Notes: generated by a model from the letters alone, not told the origin. DNA of 21,785 nt from CAYGEY01 sp964349065 (GCA_964349065.1 CAYGEY010000016.1:1-21785), one strand, 5' to 3'; positions 1 through 7,392 are shown, counted from the stretch's first letter. A program made the numbers and translations.

Positions 1-192
1 TATTTGAATAGAAATGCAATGGAAATAATTCTTTAAAGAAAGATGTTTGTATTTTTACATAGAAGTTCTTAACACAAACTTTTCCTTTACTCCCACAAAA
101 AAAAGCGTAGCTTACCTAGGCTAGAGTAAGTACCCACAGCCCTAACAATACGTGGAATCTTACCAATTACTCCACCATAACTGAACATTGTT
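1..192. other. Upstream region of dabA; no gene seen
   Basis: No convincing coding region or RNA gene is visible. The stretch is AT-rich. It holds a perfect 12-bp palindrome (TTCTTTAAAGAA, 29-40) and a gapped repeat CTTAC/GTAAG around 112-130, either of which could be a regulator site. I see no convincing -35/-10 pair and no Shine-Dalgarno sequence before the dabA start codon. The dabA promoter is presumably here, but I cannot place it. Confidence 0.4.
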
Positions 193-195
193 ATG
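176..195. promoter_or_regulatory. Inverted repeat covering the dabA start codon
   Basis: CATAAC (176-181) and GTTATG (190-195) are perfect inverted arms separated by 8 nt, and the second arm contains the dabA ATG. In RNA this would place the start codon in a short hairpin; in DNA it could be a repressor site. A six-base arm pair can occur by chance, so this is only suggestive. Confidence 0.25.
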
Positions 196-2757
196 TCACA
201 TACACCTACAAAAAAATCCGATAACCATTTCCACGAAGACCACGTCCTGGAAATGCTCAAGCATTACCTACCTTCCCAAGGACCCCTCAAAGATTTCGTC
301 CACCACAACAGCCTCCACGCGTTTCAAGACATGAATTTCTACGATGCCATTTTTAAAGCATCCGAAATCTTCGGGTACAAAGTCACCTTTTCCCTTACAG
401 AATATAGAAATTTATTCAAGATAAACCGTATCCACAAAGACGTCTTAGAACGAGTCATCATCGAGAGAAAAGGAAAAGAACACCTCAACACATGGTATGA
501 GAAAGCAATGAGTGGAACATACGAAGGCAGGCTCAACGCACGTGTGAGAAAACTCAGACACGGTTGGCGCGAGATGTATCCCATCGATTTGAATAACGCG
601 GTCCACCCGCTTTTGTTCCGAATCCTTAACAGTTACCTCGACCAGGGAATCGCAATAACGCCGTTTCCGTTTGAGCAAACAGGGCTTATCAATGCAATCA
701 GAACTCTTGAAAACAATAGTTTTGTGCATTTTTTTAAAACGAAACGCGCAAGGGCACTATTACATGATCCGCAGCTTTCCATCACAAAACTTCTCAAAAT
801 CCTTGTCGGAAAAGAAGAATTTTTTGAAGAATATATTTACGGACAACAATTTGCACACCGAGGTTGGTCAGGGATTGTTTCAACATTGGAAGATAAACCG
901 GAAACACTGCTGTACCCGAAAAAAATCGCCCTTAAAGATCTTATCATCCTCGAGTCACTCCTCGAAATAGATATGTTGGATGCACACCTGGGTAACGATT
1001 GGGAGCCGCTTGGTGAGAAAACAAAGCTACAGCCCATGGACATTTTCGCAGAAATCGAGCCAAAAGAAGTCCATGAAGTTCTCAAAATCTGGCAGGATGC
1101 ATTTGAGTGGAGTTATTATGATGAGGTACTCAGCGGTATGATGCAGGGGCTCACTATCAAGCAAGCCCCTCAGCCACTTCCTCCGACATTTCAAGCTGTC
1201 TTTTGTATTGATGAAAGAGAAGATTCACTCAGGCGACATGTAGAAAGTAGTGATCCGAAAAGTGAAACGATGGGAGCACCAGGATTCTTCGGTGTCGAAT
1301 TTTATTTTCACCAGGCACATGCAAAATTTTATGACAAACTTTGTCCGGCTCCGGTTACGCCAAAATATTTAATCAAAGAAATTGACCACGAAACGTCGCA
1401 TAAAAGGTCAGAGGAAGTAATGTATAGAAAAGAATCCCATACACTTCTACGAGGTGTGTTTGCTTCGTACCTACTGGGCATACCTTCTCTAGGAAAACTG
1501 CTTTGGAATCTTCTTTTTCCTACGATGAGTCCGGCGATTGCAGATGCGTTTGCACATATGCACAAAGACTCGGAGTTGACTATTCTGCATGAAGGAAAGC
1601 GTGATGAAGAGAAAGACCTGCAAATCGGGTATACTGTTACTGAGATGACTGATCGTGTTGAAAAATTACTTCGGGGAATCGGTCTTGTGAGTGATTTTGC
1701 ACCAATCGTCTATCTTATCGGTCATGGATCAAGTAGTGCCAATAATCCCCATCATGGTGCGCACGATTGTGGTGCATGTAGTGGAAGACCCGGGGCAGTG
1801 AATGCGAGAGTTTTTGCATGGATGGCAAATTATGAGCCGGTACGAAAAATGTTAGAGGAGAGGGGGCTACATATCCCTCAAGGAACGCAATTTGTTGGAG
1901 GCCTTCATGATACTGCAAGTGATGAAATCCGGTTTTATGATGATTCTGTTTTGAGTCCAATCAATAAAGAACTTCATATAAAGAATGAAGTGACATTTGA
2001 GAATGCGCTTGATCTCAATGCAAAAGAACGTTCAAGGAGATTTATGTCTATCAACACAAAGCAATCACTACGCAAAATCAGAAAGGACATTAAGAAAAGA
2101 TCTGTTTCATATTTTGAACCTCGTCCGGAGCTCGGGCATGGGACAAATGCGCTTTGCGTGATTGCCAACAGATCCCTTACACAAAATCTTTTCTTAGACA
2201 GAAGAGCATTTATGAATTCATATGATTATCGAACTGATCCTGACGGGAAATATCTTGCAAATGTTATTGCTCCACTTCCTCTCGTTTGTGGAGGAATTAA
2301 TCTTGAGTATTATTTTTCAAGGATTGATAATTCTAAACTTGGTGCCGGAACGAAACTTCCACATAGCGTGATGGGGCTTATCGGAGTAGCTAATAGTAGT
2401 GACGGTGATTTGCGGGCAGGGCTTCCACTCCAGATGATTGAGGTACACGATCCTATTCGTCTTCTCATGGTTGTACAACAGGACCCGGATGTTGTGCTCA
2501 AAGTGATTTCTGCAACTCCAAGTTTGTATGAGTGGTTCATCAATGAATGGGTACATTTAATAGCTCTTGATCCAAAAGAGAAAAAATTATATCTCTTCAA
2601 AAAAGGGAAGTTCGTTCCATATCAAACTCTTACCAAGGAGATTGCTGTGGTTCAAGAGAGCATCGTTAAAATGATCGAGTCTGCAACCAAGATGAAGACG
2701 AACGATATCTTGGATGCCACGAAAGAGAATCTGCACATTCATATCCTATCAAAATAA
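193..2757 (+). CDS. dabA: DabA-family inorganic carbon transporter subunit (DUF2309, YbcC/UPF0753)
   Basis: This 854-residue protein matches the DabA (DUF2309) family in length and motifs. DabA is the cytoplasmic, beta-carbonic-anhydrase-like subunit that works with membrane protein DabB to accumulate bicarbonate at the expense of the ion gradient. The zinc-site residues known from DabA are all visible: Cys338 and Asp340 in the FCIDERED motif, and His511 and Cys526 (GHGSS...HDCGACSGR), with the expected 15-residue spacing between the last two. No signal peptide or clear membrane helix is seen. The ATG at 193 has no Shine-Dalgarno sequence, but homology-like sequence starts soon after it. dabB follows after 2 nt, so the two are almost certainly cotranscribed. 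The 5' part is C-rich and the 3' part G-rich on the sense strand. Family assignment is very secure; transport activity is inferred. Confidence 0.95.
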   Translation: MSHTPTKKSDNHFHEDHVLEMLKHYLPSQGPLKDFVHHNSLHAFQDMNFYDAIFKASEIFGYKVTFSLTEYRNLFKINRIHKDVLERVIIERKGKEHLNTWYEKAMSGTYEGRLNARVRKLRHGWREMYPIDLNNAVHPLLFRILNSYLDQGIAITPFPFEQTGLINAIRTLENNSFVHFFKTKRARALLHDPQLSITKLLKILVGKEEFFEEYIYGQQFAHRGWSGIVSTLEDKPETLLYPKKIALKDLIILESLLEIDMLDAHLGNDWEPLGEKTKLQPMDIFAEIEPKEVHEVLKIWQDAFEWSYYDEVLSGMMQGLTIKQAPQPLPPTFQAVFCIDEREDSLRRHVESSDPKSETMGAPGFFGVEFYFHQAHAKFYDKLCPAPVTPKYLIKEIDHETSHKRSEEVMYRKESHTLLRGVFASYLLGIPSLGKLLWNLLFPTMSPAIADAFAHMHKDSELTILHEGKRDEEKDLQIGYTVTEMTDRVEKLLRGIGLVSDFAPIVYLIGHGSSSANNPHHGAHDCGACSGRPGAVNARVFAWMANYEPVRKMLEERGLHIPQGTQFVGGLHDTASDEIRFYDDSVLSPINKELHIKNEVTFENALDLNAKERSRRFMSINTKQSLRKIRKDIKKRSVSYFEPRPELGHGTNALCVIANRSLTQNLFLDRRAFMNSYDYRTDPDGKYLANVIAPLPLVCGGINLEYYFSRIDNSKLGAGTKLPHSVMGLIGVANSSDGDLRAGLPLQMIEVHDPIRLLMVVQQDPDVVLKVISATPSLYEWFINEWVHLIALDPKEKKLYLFKKGKFVPYQTLTKEIAVVQESIVKMIESATKMKTNDILDATKENLHIHILSK

Positions 2758-2759
2758 AT

Positions 2760-4610
2760 ATGATACTATCACTTCTCCCATTATTTGTACTTATACCGAT
2801 TGTAACCTTTCTGATCTGCTTTTTCATCCCGAGAACATGGGAAAAAATCCTTTCGAATGTTGCAATTACCGGAATATTTTCAGTATTCGCCCTGTTTGTC
2901 GCATACTGCGTTTATTGGGGCCAAAACGGCTTTGGACAGTTTGCACAAACTGGTCTGACACTTTTTTCAAGTTCTCAGTATACATTCTCCATAGATTTCT
3001 TTTTTGATCTGACGTCAGTGGTGTTTTTTGCAATGACCTGCCTTACGACTATTTTGATCTTCGTCTTCAGCAAATATTACATGCACCGTGATCCCGGGTT
3101 TAAGAGATTTTACACGACGGTTTTATTTTTCTTTGTAGGACTTTCCCTCATTATTTTTTCCGGCAATTTTGAAACTCTTTTTGTCGGCTGGGAATTCATC
3201 GGGATTAGCTCATTCCTTCTCATTGCCTTTTACAGAGATAGATTTCTTCCAACAAAAAACGGATTAAAAATATTTTCACTTTATCGAATTGCGGATGCTT
3301 TTTTGCTCGTAGCCATTTGGTATGCACATCATCTTTTTGAAACAAATATTCATTTCTCGCAGTTTAGCTCTATCATCGCTGAACATGGAAATACATTAGC
3401 ATTATTTGGGACATTTATGCTCATTGTAGCACTCATCAAATCTGCCCAGTTTCCTTTTTCATACTGGCTTCCGAGGGCTATGGAAGGGCCTACTACATCG
3501 AGTGCGATTTTTTATGGAGCACTCTCTGTTCACATGGGACTTTTCCTTTTACTTCGAACATTTCCGTTATGGGAAGGGAGTTTAATGCTTCGTATTGTTA
3601 TTATTGTGCTTGGACTTATCACTGCTTTAGTTGCAACTTCAATTACAAGAGTTCAGTCATCTATAAAAACACAGATCGCGTATGCATCCATCACACAAAT
3701 TGGGATCATGTTTGTTGAGCTCGCACTTGGTTTGCATTGGCTTGTGCTTTTACACTTTGTGAGTAATGCATGTTTGCGTACCTACCAACTTCTTATCTCT
3801 CCATCGATTCTTAGTTATCTGGTCCATTATCAGTTCTATTTCTTTGTGCTTCCTGCTCAGAAAATTAAGAATAATTTTATCGGAAAACTTCGTGCATCAT
3901 TCTATATTCTGGGTATTAAGGAATGGAATATGGACACGGCTATGTCACGATTTATATGGCAGCCGCTCAAACATATTGGGCAAACTTTCAGCTTTATGGA
4001 CAGAAAATGGGCGTATTGGGATTTTGCTATTTTGATAATTATTGCGGGATATTTGGCGTACGGATACGGACTTTCTGAAAGTGCTCGTTTTAGTCTTGCT
4101 GTTGCAAGTGGAATAGTAAGCTTACTCTGGTATATTAGAGCATATACAATGAAGGGTTCAGCAAAGGATTGTTGGAATGAAATCTTTCTTGGTCAGTTAT
4201 ATGGAGGCTTGTTTTTAACAGTCATTTCCGGAGGAACGCTGCAGACTATTCTTTTGTATGGTGCCGGAATTCCTGTGGCATTTTTGATAGGGTATTTTTG
4301 TTTGAAGAGTCTTGAGAAAAAAGGAGATAAAAATGAACTCATTGATTTTCACGGACAGATGTACAAAAACGGAGTACTTGGAAATATATTTTTCCTGGCA
4401 GCGCTTTGTATGATGGTGTTTCCAATCACACCTTCGTTCTTGGGTGAGGAGATGTTGCTGAGTTTGATTCATACTGATCAGGTACTTCCTATGATTATAT
4501 TTAGTATTGGGTATGTACTCTCCGGTATTTGTATCCTCCGTCTTTTTGCGAAGGTCTTCTTTGGTCCACACAAAAAAACGTATCATGAGATTGCGTATAG
4601 GACGTCGTAG
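2760..4610 (+). CDS. dabB: DabB: NuoL-like proton-conducting membrane subunit of the DabAB bicarbonate pump
   Basis: A 616-residue, strongly hydrophobic protein with about 14 or more predicted membrane segments, of the NADH-quinone oxidoreductase subunit 5/Mrp antiporter family. Residues important for ion conduction in that family are present: Glu145 in LFVGWEFIGISS and Lys227 in ALIKSAQFPFSYWLPRAMEGPTT. The start lies 2 nt after the dabA stop, and no other complex I genes are nearby. That supports a role as DabB, coupling ion flow to CO2/bicarbonate uptake by DabA, rather than as a respiratory subunit. The order is dabA then dabB; from memory most described operons run dabB then dabA. The last seven codons (EIAYRTS) lie in a 24-bp sequence that recurs perfectly at 5547-5570, downstream of the next gene. 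DabB versus a stand-alone antiporter is decided by context. Confidence 0.9.
   Translation: MILSLLPLFVLIPIVTFLICFFIPRTWEKILSNVAITGIFSVFALFVAYCVYWGQNGFGQFAQTGLTLFSSSQYTFSIDFFFDLTSVVFFAMTCLTTILIFVFSKYYMHRDPGFKRFYTTVLFFFVGLSLIIFSGNFETLFVGWEFIGISSFLLIAFYRDRFLPTKNGLKIFSLYRIADAFLLVAIWYAHHLFETNIHFSQFSSIIAEHGNTLALFGTFMLIVALIKSAQFPFSYWLPRAMEGPTTSSAIFYGALSVHMGLFLLLRTFPLWEGSLMLRIVIIVLGLITALVATSITRVQSSIKTQIAYASITQIGIMFVELALGLHWLVLLHFVSNACLRTYQLLISPSILSYLVHYQFYFFVLPAQKIKNNFIGKLRASFYILGIKEWNMDTAMSRFIWQPLKHIGQTFSFMDRKWAYWDFAILIIIAGYLAYGYGLSESARFSLAVASGIVSLLWYIRAYTMKGSAKDCWNEIFLGQLYGGLFLTVISGGTLQTILLYGAGIPVAFLIGYFCLKSLEKKGDKNELIDFHGQMYKNGVLGNIFFLAALCMMVFPITPSFLGEEMLLSLIHTDQVLPMIIFSIGYVLSGICILRLFAKVFFGPHKKTYHEIAYRTS
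4586..4609 (+). repeat. Direct repeat copy 1 (3' end of dabB)
   Basis: A 24-nt sequence starting TGAGATTGCG and ending GACGTCGTA, identical to 5547-5570. This copy encodes the C-terminal residues EIAYRTS of DabB. The bases immediately outside differ between the copies (A/G before, G/A after), so the identity is exactly 24 nt. The two copies bracket the unknown gene at 4642-5538. Confidence 0.95.
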
Positions 4611-4621
4611 GGGGCAAAATT

Positions 4622-4627
4622 TATAAT
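4622..4627 (+). promoter_or_regulatory. Consensus -10 box before the unknown gene
   Basis: TATAAT is a perfect -10 element and lies 14 nt before the ATG at 4642, giving a leader of about 8 nt or less. No good -35 element lies at 16-18 bp upstream, so strength is uncertain. It would let the bracketed gene be expressed independently of dabAB. Confidence 0.35.
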
Positions 4628-4641
4628 TAAACATTTTTGAA

Positions 4642-5538
4642 ATGGAGACTGCTCATAACAACCTCCCCGAACTGCAACATATAAAGGAACATGAAGGTCA
4701 AATCGAAGGTCCCCTTTTTTCCAATGTATTGCCACATCGTACATCTATTAAAGAGATTTTTGATATGGTTGATCCACAGGCATTGAGTCAATTTGGAGAT
4801 CTATATCTCAAGCAAATCGATAAAGCTATAGGTGACCGCGTTTTGTATGTACTACGTGCCGGAAGTTATCTCGAAATTTCTAGTGATTCATTTGATTTAT
4901 GTCGTTTTACAGATCTCTTTTCGTATCCACATTTTCCAGCAAACTATCGTGAAAAATGGGCAGTGTACGAAGAACAATTGAAACAAACAAATAGAAATAT
5001 TACATCAATTGATGCTGAGTCACTCCTTGCAGATTTCCCAGAATATGGGCATAAATTTCTTACAATGTTGGCTTTAAAGGCAGGCATAATATCTGATCCT
5101 AATAGATTTGCACTTACGCAGTATTATTCAAATCGGCTTGGTCTTGATCAAATTGGGCATCTGAGAGCTACATGTTCACTGACTTTTGATGAAATATATA
5201 ATGCACTTGGTAAACCTCCAACTGAGATGAAGATTGCAAGATTCTTAGATATATGGAACGATGCAGGCCTGATTGTTAGGATCGGGTATAATTGTGAGCC
5301 AAATGATCTGATTATGATTGGTCCTGAAGGACATAAAATTATACAAAATGAAATATTCCCGGTGTGGGTGAGAGCGATTACGGAAACAATTCGAAAAAAA
5401 ATGGCAGGTGAAATCTCGGATGTTCATCCAGGATTATTGGTTTCTGAAGGTGTGCCGAATTTTGTTGCTGAGGAAATTGCCAGGGCTTTGGCTTTTCAAA
5501 AGGATGAGACTGTGACGCTCAGAGTGAGTGCTATGTGA
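4642..5538 (+). CDS. Unknown protein, possible C-terminal winged helix; bracketed by direct repeats
   Basis: I do not recognise this 298-residue soluble protein. No signal peptide or membrane helix is seen. Residues about 178-235 (LTFDEIYNALGKPPTEMKIARFLDIWNDAGLIVRIG...DLIMIGPEG region) read like a winged helix: a three-helix start, then a beta-hairpin pattern, which suggests nucleic-acid binding. This is inference from pattern only. It begins 31 nt after the dabB stop, behind a TATAAT box, with no Shine-Dalgarno. The whole gene sits between two perfect 24-bp repeats, one being the end of dabB, which marks it as a likely insertion. The AbiE operon lies immediately downstream and converges on it. 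It could be a regulator or a defence component, but nothing in the sequence decides this. Confidence 0.75.
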   Translation: METAHNNLPELQHIKEHEGQIEGPLFSNVLPHRTSIKEIFDMVDPQALSQFGDLYLKQIDKAIGDRVLYVLRAGSYLEISSDSFDLCRFTDLFSYPHFPANYREKWAVYEEQLKQTNRNITSIDAESLLADFPEYGHKFLTMLALKAGIISDPNRFALTQYYSNRLGLDQIGHLRATCSLTFDEIYNALGKPPTEMKIARFLDIWNDAGLIVRIGYNCEPNDLIMIGPEGHKIIQNEIFPVWVRAITETIRKKMAGEISDVHPGLLVSEGVPNFVAEEIARALAFQKDETVTLRVSAM

Positions 5539-5546
5539 TACATTTG

Positions 5547-5570
5547 TGAGATTGCGTATAGGACGTCGTA
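5547..5570 (+). repeat. Direct repeat copy 2 (orphan dabB tail)
   Basis: Perfect 24-nt copy of 4586-4609. The next base gives TAA, so in the dabB frame it again reads EIAYRTS followed by a stop. It lies between the unknown gene and the convergent end of the abiEii-like gene (stop at 5575-5577). This is what is expected if a gene was inserted into the dabB 3' end and duplicated the target. Confidence 0.95.
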
Positions 5571-5574
5571 ATGA

Positions 5575-6315
5575 TTATTTTGTCCTTTCCACCTCATCTT
5601 TCAGAAACTGCATAGTTTCATTTTTCAAAATTTTTCGGAGCTTTTGAAAATGATCCGGCGTTAGCAACATATTGATGTCTTGATTGATCACAGTTTCAGT
5701 GATGTGTTTATCAACAAAAGCGGTGAGGACTTCAAAAAATTTATGCACAGTCGTTCCTCGTCTCTCCTCAATAACCGGAGAACTATAACTAAATCCCTGC
5801 AGGAAAAAATGATGAATATCATAAATATCCCTCCCTGCAATTGATCCGCCCTTCTCAAATCTTTCAATAGTGGCAACCAGTTTATTTGCGAACATTGTTT
5901 CAATCGATTGGCAATACACGATACGATTGATTTCCGCTAGCTGTACAGGTTCATAAGTGTTTGAGATGATTTTCGTGGTTGTTACATCAACTTTTAAGGT
6001 GGATCTTTCTTGTGGCGTGTTTGGATATTTCAAAAAGTACTGAGGCACTTTCTTACTTGCATCTGCAATCTCTAACCCTAAATCTAAAAATATCTTTCCC
6101 AACTCTGTCCTTGTTTGCTCAATTTGCTCTACTTTTCCTACAAAATCAAAATCAAGGTCAACGGAAAATCTGTCTAACAATCCTCTCATGGCCGCTGCAG
6201 TACCTCCCTTAAAATATAAAACAGATGCAAGGAATGCATTATCATAAATACCGGTGAGTATTCGGTACAACCATACTTTATGGATCGCATCTTTTTTATT
6301 TGGTAGAATCATCAT
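5575..6315 (-). CDS. abiEii: AbiEii-type nucleotidyltransferase toxin
   Basis: A 246-residue protein with the hallmark of the AbiEii/AbiGii toxin family (DNA polymerase-beta-like nucleotidyltransferase fold): the GGT motif (FKGGTAAAM, about residues 35-43), then RFSVDLDFDF with putative catalytic Asp53 and Asp55. Later family motifs are LKVDVTTTKI and the KLVATIERF...RDIYDIHHF helix region. In the type IV AbiE system the toxin is an NTP transferase; a related toxin, MenT3, modifies tRNA. The target here is unknown. The start overlaps the end of the antitoxin gene by 20 nt, indicating tight coupling, and no separate promoter is seen. ATG codons at 6313-6315 and 6310-6312 are both possible starts. 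Function is assigned from motifs and the partner gene and is quite secure. Confidence 0.9.
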   Translation of the reverse strand: MMILPNKKDAIHKVWLYRILTGIYDNAFLASVLYFKGGTAAAMRGLLDRFSVDLDFDFVGKVEQIEQTRTELGKIFLDLGLEIADASKKVPQYFLKYPNTPQERSTLKVDVTTTKIISNTYEPVQLAEINRIVYCQSIETMFANKLVATIERFEKGGSIAGRDIYDIHHFFLQGFSYSSPVIEERRGTTVHKFFEVLTAFVDKHITETVINQDINMLLTPDHFQKLRKILKNETMQFLKDEVERTK

Positions 6316-6889
6316 AGTAATGTGGAGTTAATGGGTATCCCAATTCAATTTGGATTTCTCTGACTTTTTTCCAATCGATTGCAAGTTGATTATCAAAATG
6401 AAAATTGGGTGCAAAATATAATAAATCTGCTATGGCTCTTGAAACATTCGCTGTTCTGACACCTGCATTATTTGAGACTCCGATATCATGGAATAGATAT
6501 TTATCCTGTAATTGTCTTGATCGATATTGATGAGAGACAATAGTGAACGACTTTGAATGAGATGATACAAGAGTTATATATTTGATATATTGAGTGATGA
6601 TACCTGCTTGTACAAGCACTGTCTCCGTACTGATGTAAGCAAACCCATCTACTGCCTTGATACCTAAAAGGAATGGGTCTACTTTTTCTATTGGTTTGAG
6701 TGAATAGAGACCATTATAAATACGATGGATTAACCCGGATTGGGTGTACCTTTTCAATGTAGTATAGAGAGTATTGAAGTTGGTGATTTTCCATAAATTG
6801 GCAAAATCCCTCGTGGAAAATATATTCTCTCCCAGTGTTGCTATTTGAGCAAATCTACTTCCTGTTATGTTGTTATTTTCTGTACTCAT
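6296..6889 (-). CDS. abiEi: AbiEi-type antitoxin and transcriptional autoregulator
   Basis: A 197-residue protein with an N-terminal winged helix (FANLWKITNFNTLYTTLKRYTQSGLIHRIYNGLYSL, about residues 30-65) and the AbiEi-type C-terminal domain (VDGFAYISTETVLVQAGI..., then VRTANVSRAIADLLYF). AbiEi proteins repress their own operon by binding inverted repeats and neutralise AbiEii without a stable complex (type IV). I chose the ATG at 6889 rather than an in-frame TTG at 6907. A -35/-10 pair at 6896-6924 puts transcription start at or next to this ATG, so the mRNA looks leaderless, and an 18-bp near-palindrome covers the start. The abiEii-like gene overlaps its 3' end by 20 nt. Confidence 0.88.
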   Translation of the reverse strand: MSTENNNITGSRFAQIATLGENIFSTRDFANLWKITNFNTLYTTLKRYTQSGLIHRIYNGLYSLKPIEKVDPFLLGIKAVDGFAYISTETVLVQAGIITQYIKYITLVSSHSKSFTIVSHQYRSRQLQDKYLFHDIGVSNNAGVRTANVSRAIADLLYFAPNFHFDNQLAIDWKKVREIQIELGYPLTPHYYDDSTK

Positions 6890-6897
6890 GTGTACAG
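6880..6897. promoter_or_regulatory. Candidate AbiEi operator
   Basis: CTGTACTCATGTGTACAG is a near-perfect palindrome (16 of 18 positions symmetric, arms CTGTAC/GTACAG). It overlaps the abiEi ATG and touches the -10 box, so bound repressor would block RNA polymerase. AbiEi antitoxins are known to bind inverted repeats at their own promoter; that this is the site is inference. Confidence 0.6.
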
Positions 6898-6924
6898 AAT
6901 AACACAACTAAGTTAAAATATCAA
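6896..6924 (-). promoter_or_regulatory. abiE promoter, leaderless
   Basis: Read on the minus strand: TTGATA (-35, 5/6 match, 6919-6924), 17-bp spacer, TATTCT (-10, 4/6, 6896-6901), then 6 nt to the ATG at 6889. The predicted start site coincides with the start codon, implying a leaderless mRNA. Confidence 0.55.
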
Positions 6925-6927
6925 GAG

Positions 6928-7212
6928 TTATTTCTCCATTTTCTTAATCGCATCCAAATACCCACCAGTACCTGTTTGGAGCCACTTCGAAATCCTTGCA
7001 ACCGTGGTTGAACTGAGGCCTGTTTCCTTTTGAATTGTTTGATAGGGGATTTTATTATGAAGCATCCTCGCAGCCTGCCATCTTTTTCCAATTTCTAAGA
7101 GTTCTTCCTCAGTTAATAAATCTCGTAAAAAATTTTTTACTTCTTGTGGAGAATCAAGGGTAAGAATGGCTTTTGCAAGTGACTTAGTGTTGTTATTATC
7201 CCAGTTATTCAT
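6928..7212 (-). CDS. TrpR/YerC-YecD family small DNA-binding regulator
   Basis: A 94-residue all-helical protein of the YerC/YecD TrpR-related family. The run FLRDLLTEEELLEIGKRWQAAR followed by the helix-turn-helix IPYQTIQKETGLSSTTVARISKWL is diagnostic. TrpR binds palindromic operators as a dimer; the ligand and targets of the YerC branch are, as far as I know, undefined. A longer frame opens at 7344 but its first 44 residues cross a divergent promoter, so I start at the ATG at 7212, giving the family's usual length of about 95-100. There is no clear Shine-Dalgarno. It is transcribed away from a mini-transcript whose promoter carries a three-half-site operator, an obvious candidate target. 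The promoter of abiEi begins at the end of this gene. Confidence 0.88.
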   Translation of the reverse strand: MNNWDNNNTKSLAKAILTLDSPQEVKNFLRDLLTEEELLEIGKRWQAARMLHNKIPYQTIQKETGLSSTTVARISKWLQTGTGGYLDAIKKMEK

Positions 7213-7239
7213 AAGTATTTCATGAGAGAAATATAGTGA

Positions 7240-7267
7240 ATCATAATGGAAAATAAAACTTTTGCAA
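7240..7267 (-). promoter_or_regulatory. Promoter of the TrpR-like gene
   Basis: On the minus strand: TTGCAA (7262-7267), 16-bp spacer, TATGAT (5/6, 7240-7245), predicting a start near 7233 and a leader of about 20 nt. It is back to back with the plus-strand promoter, with the two -35 boxes only 8 bp apart. Confidence 0.45.
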
Positions 7268-7275
7268 ATAATCAC

Positions 7276-7303
7276 TTGACTAAGATAAAGTGCTGAGTAT
7301 ACT
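7276..7303 (+). promoter_or_regulatory. Strong promoter of the mini-transcript
   Basis: TTGACT (5/6, 7276-7281), 16-bp spacer, TATACT (5/6, 7298-7303), giving transcription start near 7310, inside a perfect 18-bp palindrome. It drives the short Shine-Dalgarno/leader ORF/hairpin unit downstream. Confidence 0.65.
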
Positions 7304-7318
7304 TTATTTAAATAAAGT
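7285..7318. promoter_or_regulatory. Three-half-site operator for the divergent regulator
   Basis: The 7-mer ATAAAGT or its complement occurs three times: ATAAAGT 7285-7291, ACTTTAT 7301-7307, ATAAAGT 7312-7318. The last two form the perfect 18-bp palindrome ACTTTATTTAAATAAAGT (7301-7318), which overlaps the -10 box and start site. This is the geometry expected of a repressor site, and the TrpR-like protein encoded next door is the likely binder. The repeats are seen directly; binding is inferred. Confidence 0.6.
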
Positions 7319-7327
7319 GAAAACAAA

Positions 7328-7335
7328 AAGGAGGT
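7328..7335 (+). promoter_or_regulatory. Perfect Shine-Dalgarno before a 7-codon ORF
   Basis: AAGGAGGT lies 7 nt before the ATG at 7343. It stands out because most genes in this window lack a recognisable Shine-Dalgarno sequence, so this site is likely under selection for strong initiation. Confidence 0.75.
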
Positions 7336-7342
7336 AATCTTC

Positions 7343-7366
7343 ATGCAAGAACACTCTAGACACTAA
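7343..7366 (+). CDS. Possible leader peptide MQEHSRH
   Basis: ATG-CAA-GAA-CAC-TCT-AGA-CAC-TAA directly follows the perfect Shine-Dalgarno and a good promoter. Two of seven codons are His. Its size and position fit a leader peptide of an attenuator, but no plus-strand gene follows the hairpins, so it may be an orphan leader, a decayed operon or a ribosome-binding small RNA. A second ORF (7375-7440, 21 codons, starting MPLNMAIQIAAE and amphipathic-looking) begins 8 nt after the stop and could be the real product, translated by reinitiation. Confidence 0.45.
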   Translation: MQEHSRH

Positions 7367-7375
7367 AAATTTTCA

Positions 7376-7392
7376 TGCCATTGAATATGGCA
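7376..7392 (+). other. Small hairpin after the leader ORF
   Basis: TGCCAT (7376-7381) and ATGGCA (7387-7392) form a perfect 6-bp stem with a 5-nt loop. In an attenuator this would be the first, pausing or competing, hairpin. It overlaps the second short ORF. Confidence 0.4.

Noticed and set aside
4215..4634. 139-codon minus-strand ORF over the dabB 3' end
   Set aside because: It lies antisense to a clearly conserved gene, has low-complexity shadow composition and no recognisable domain.
6890..6907. TTG start giving six more residues to the AbiEi-like protein
   Set aside because: It would lie in the promoter spacer and -10 region; transcription is predicted to begin near 6889.
7213..7344. 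Long N-terminal extension of the TrpR-like protein
   Set aside because: The extension crosses a divergent promoter region and operator, and family members start at about the ATG at 7212.
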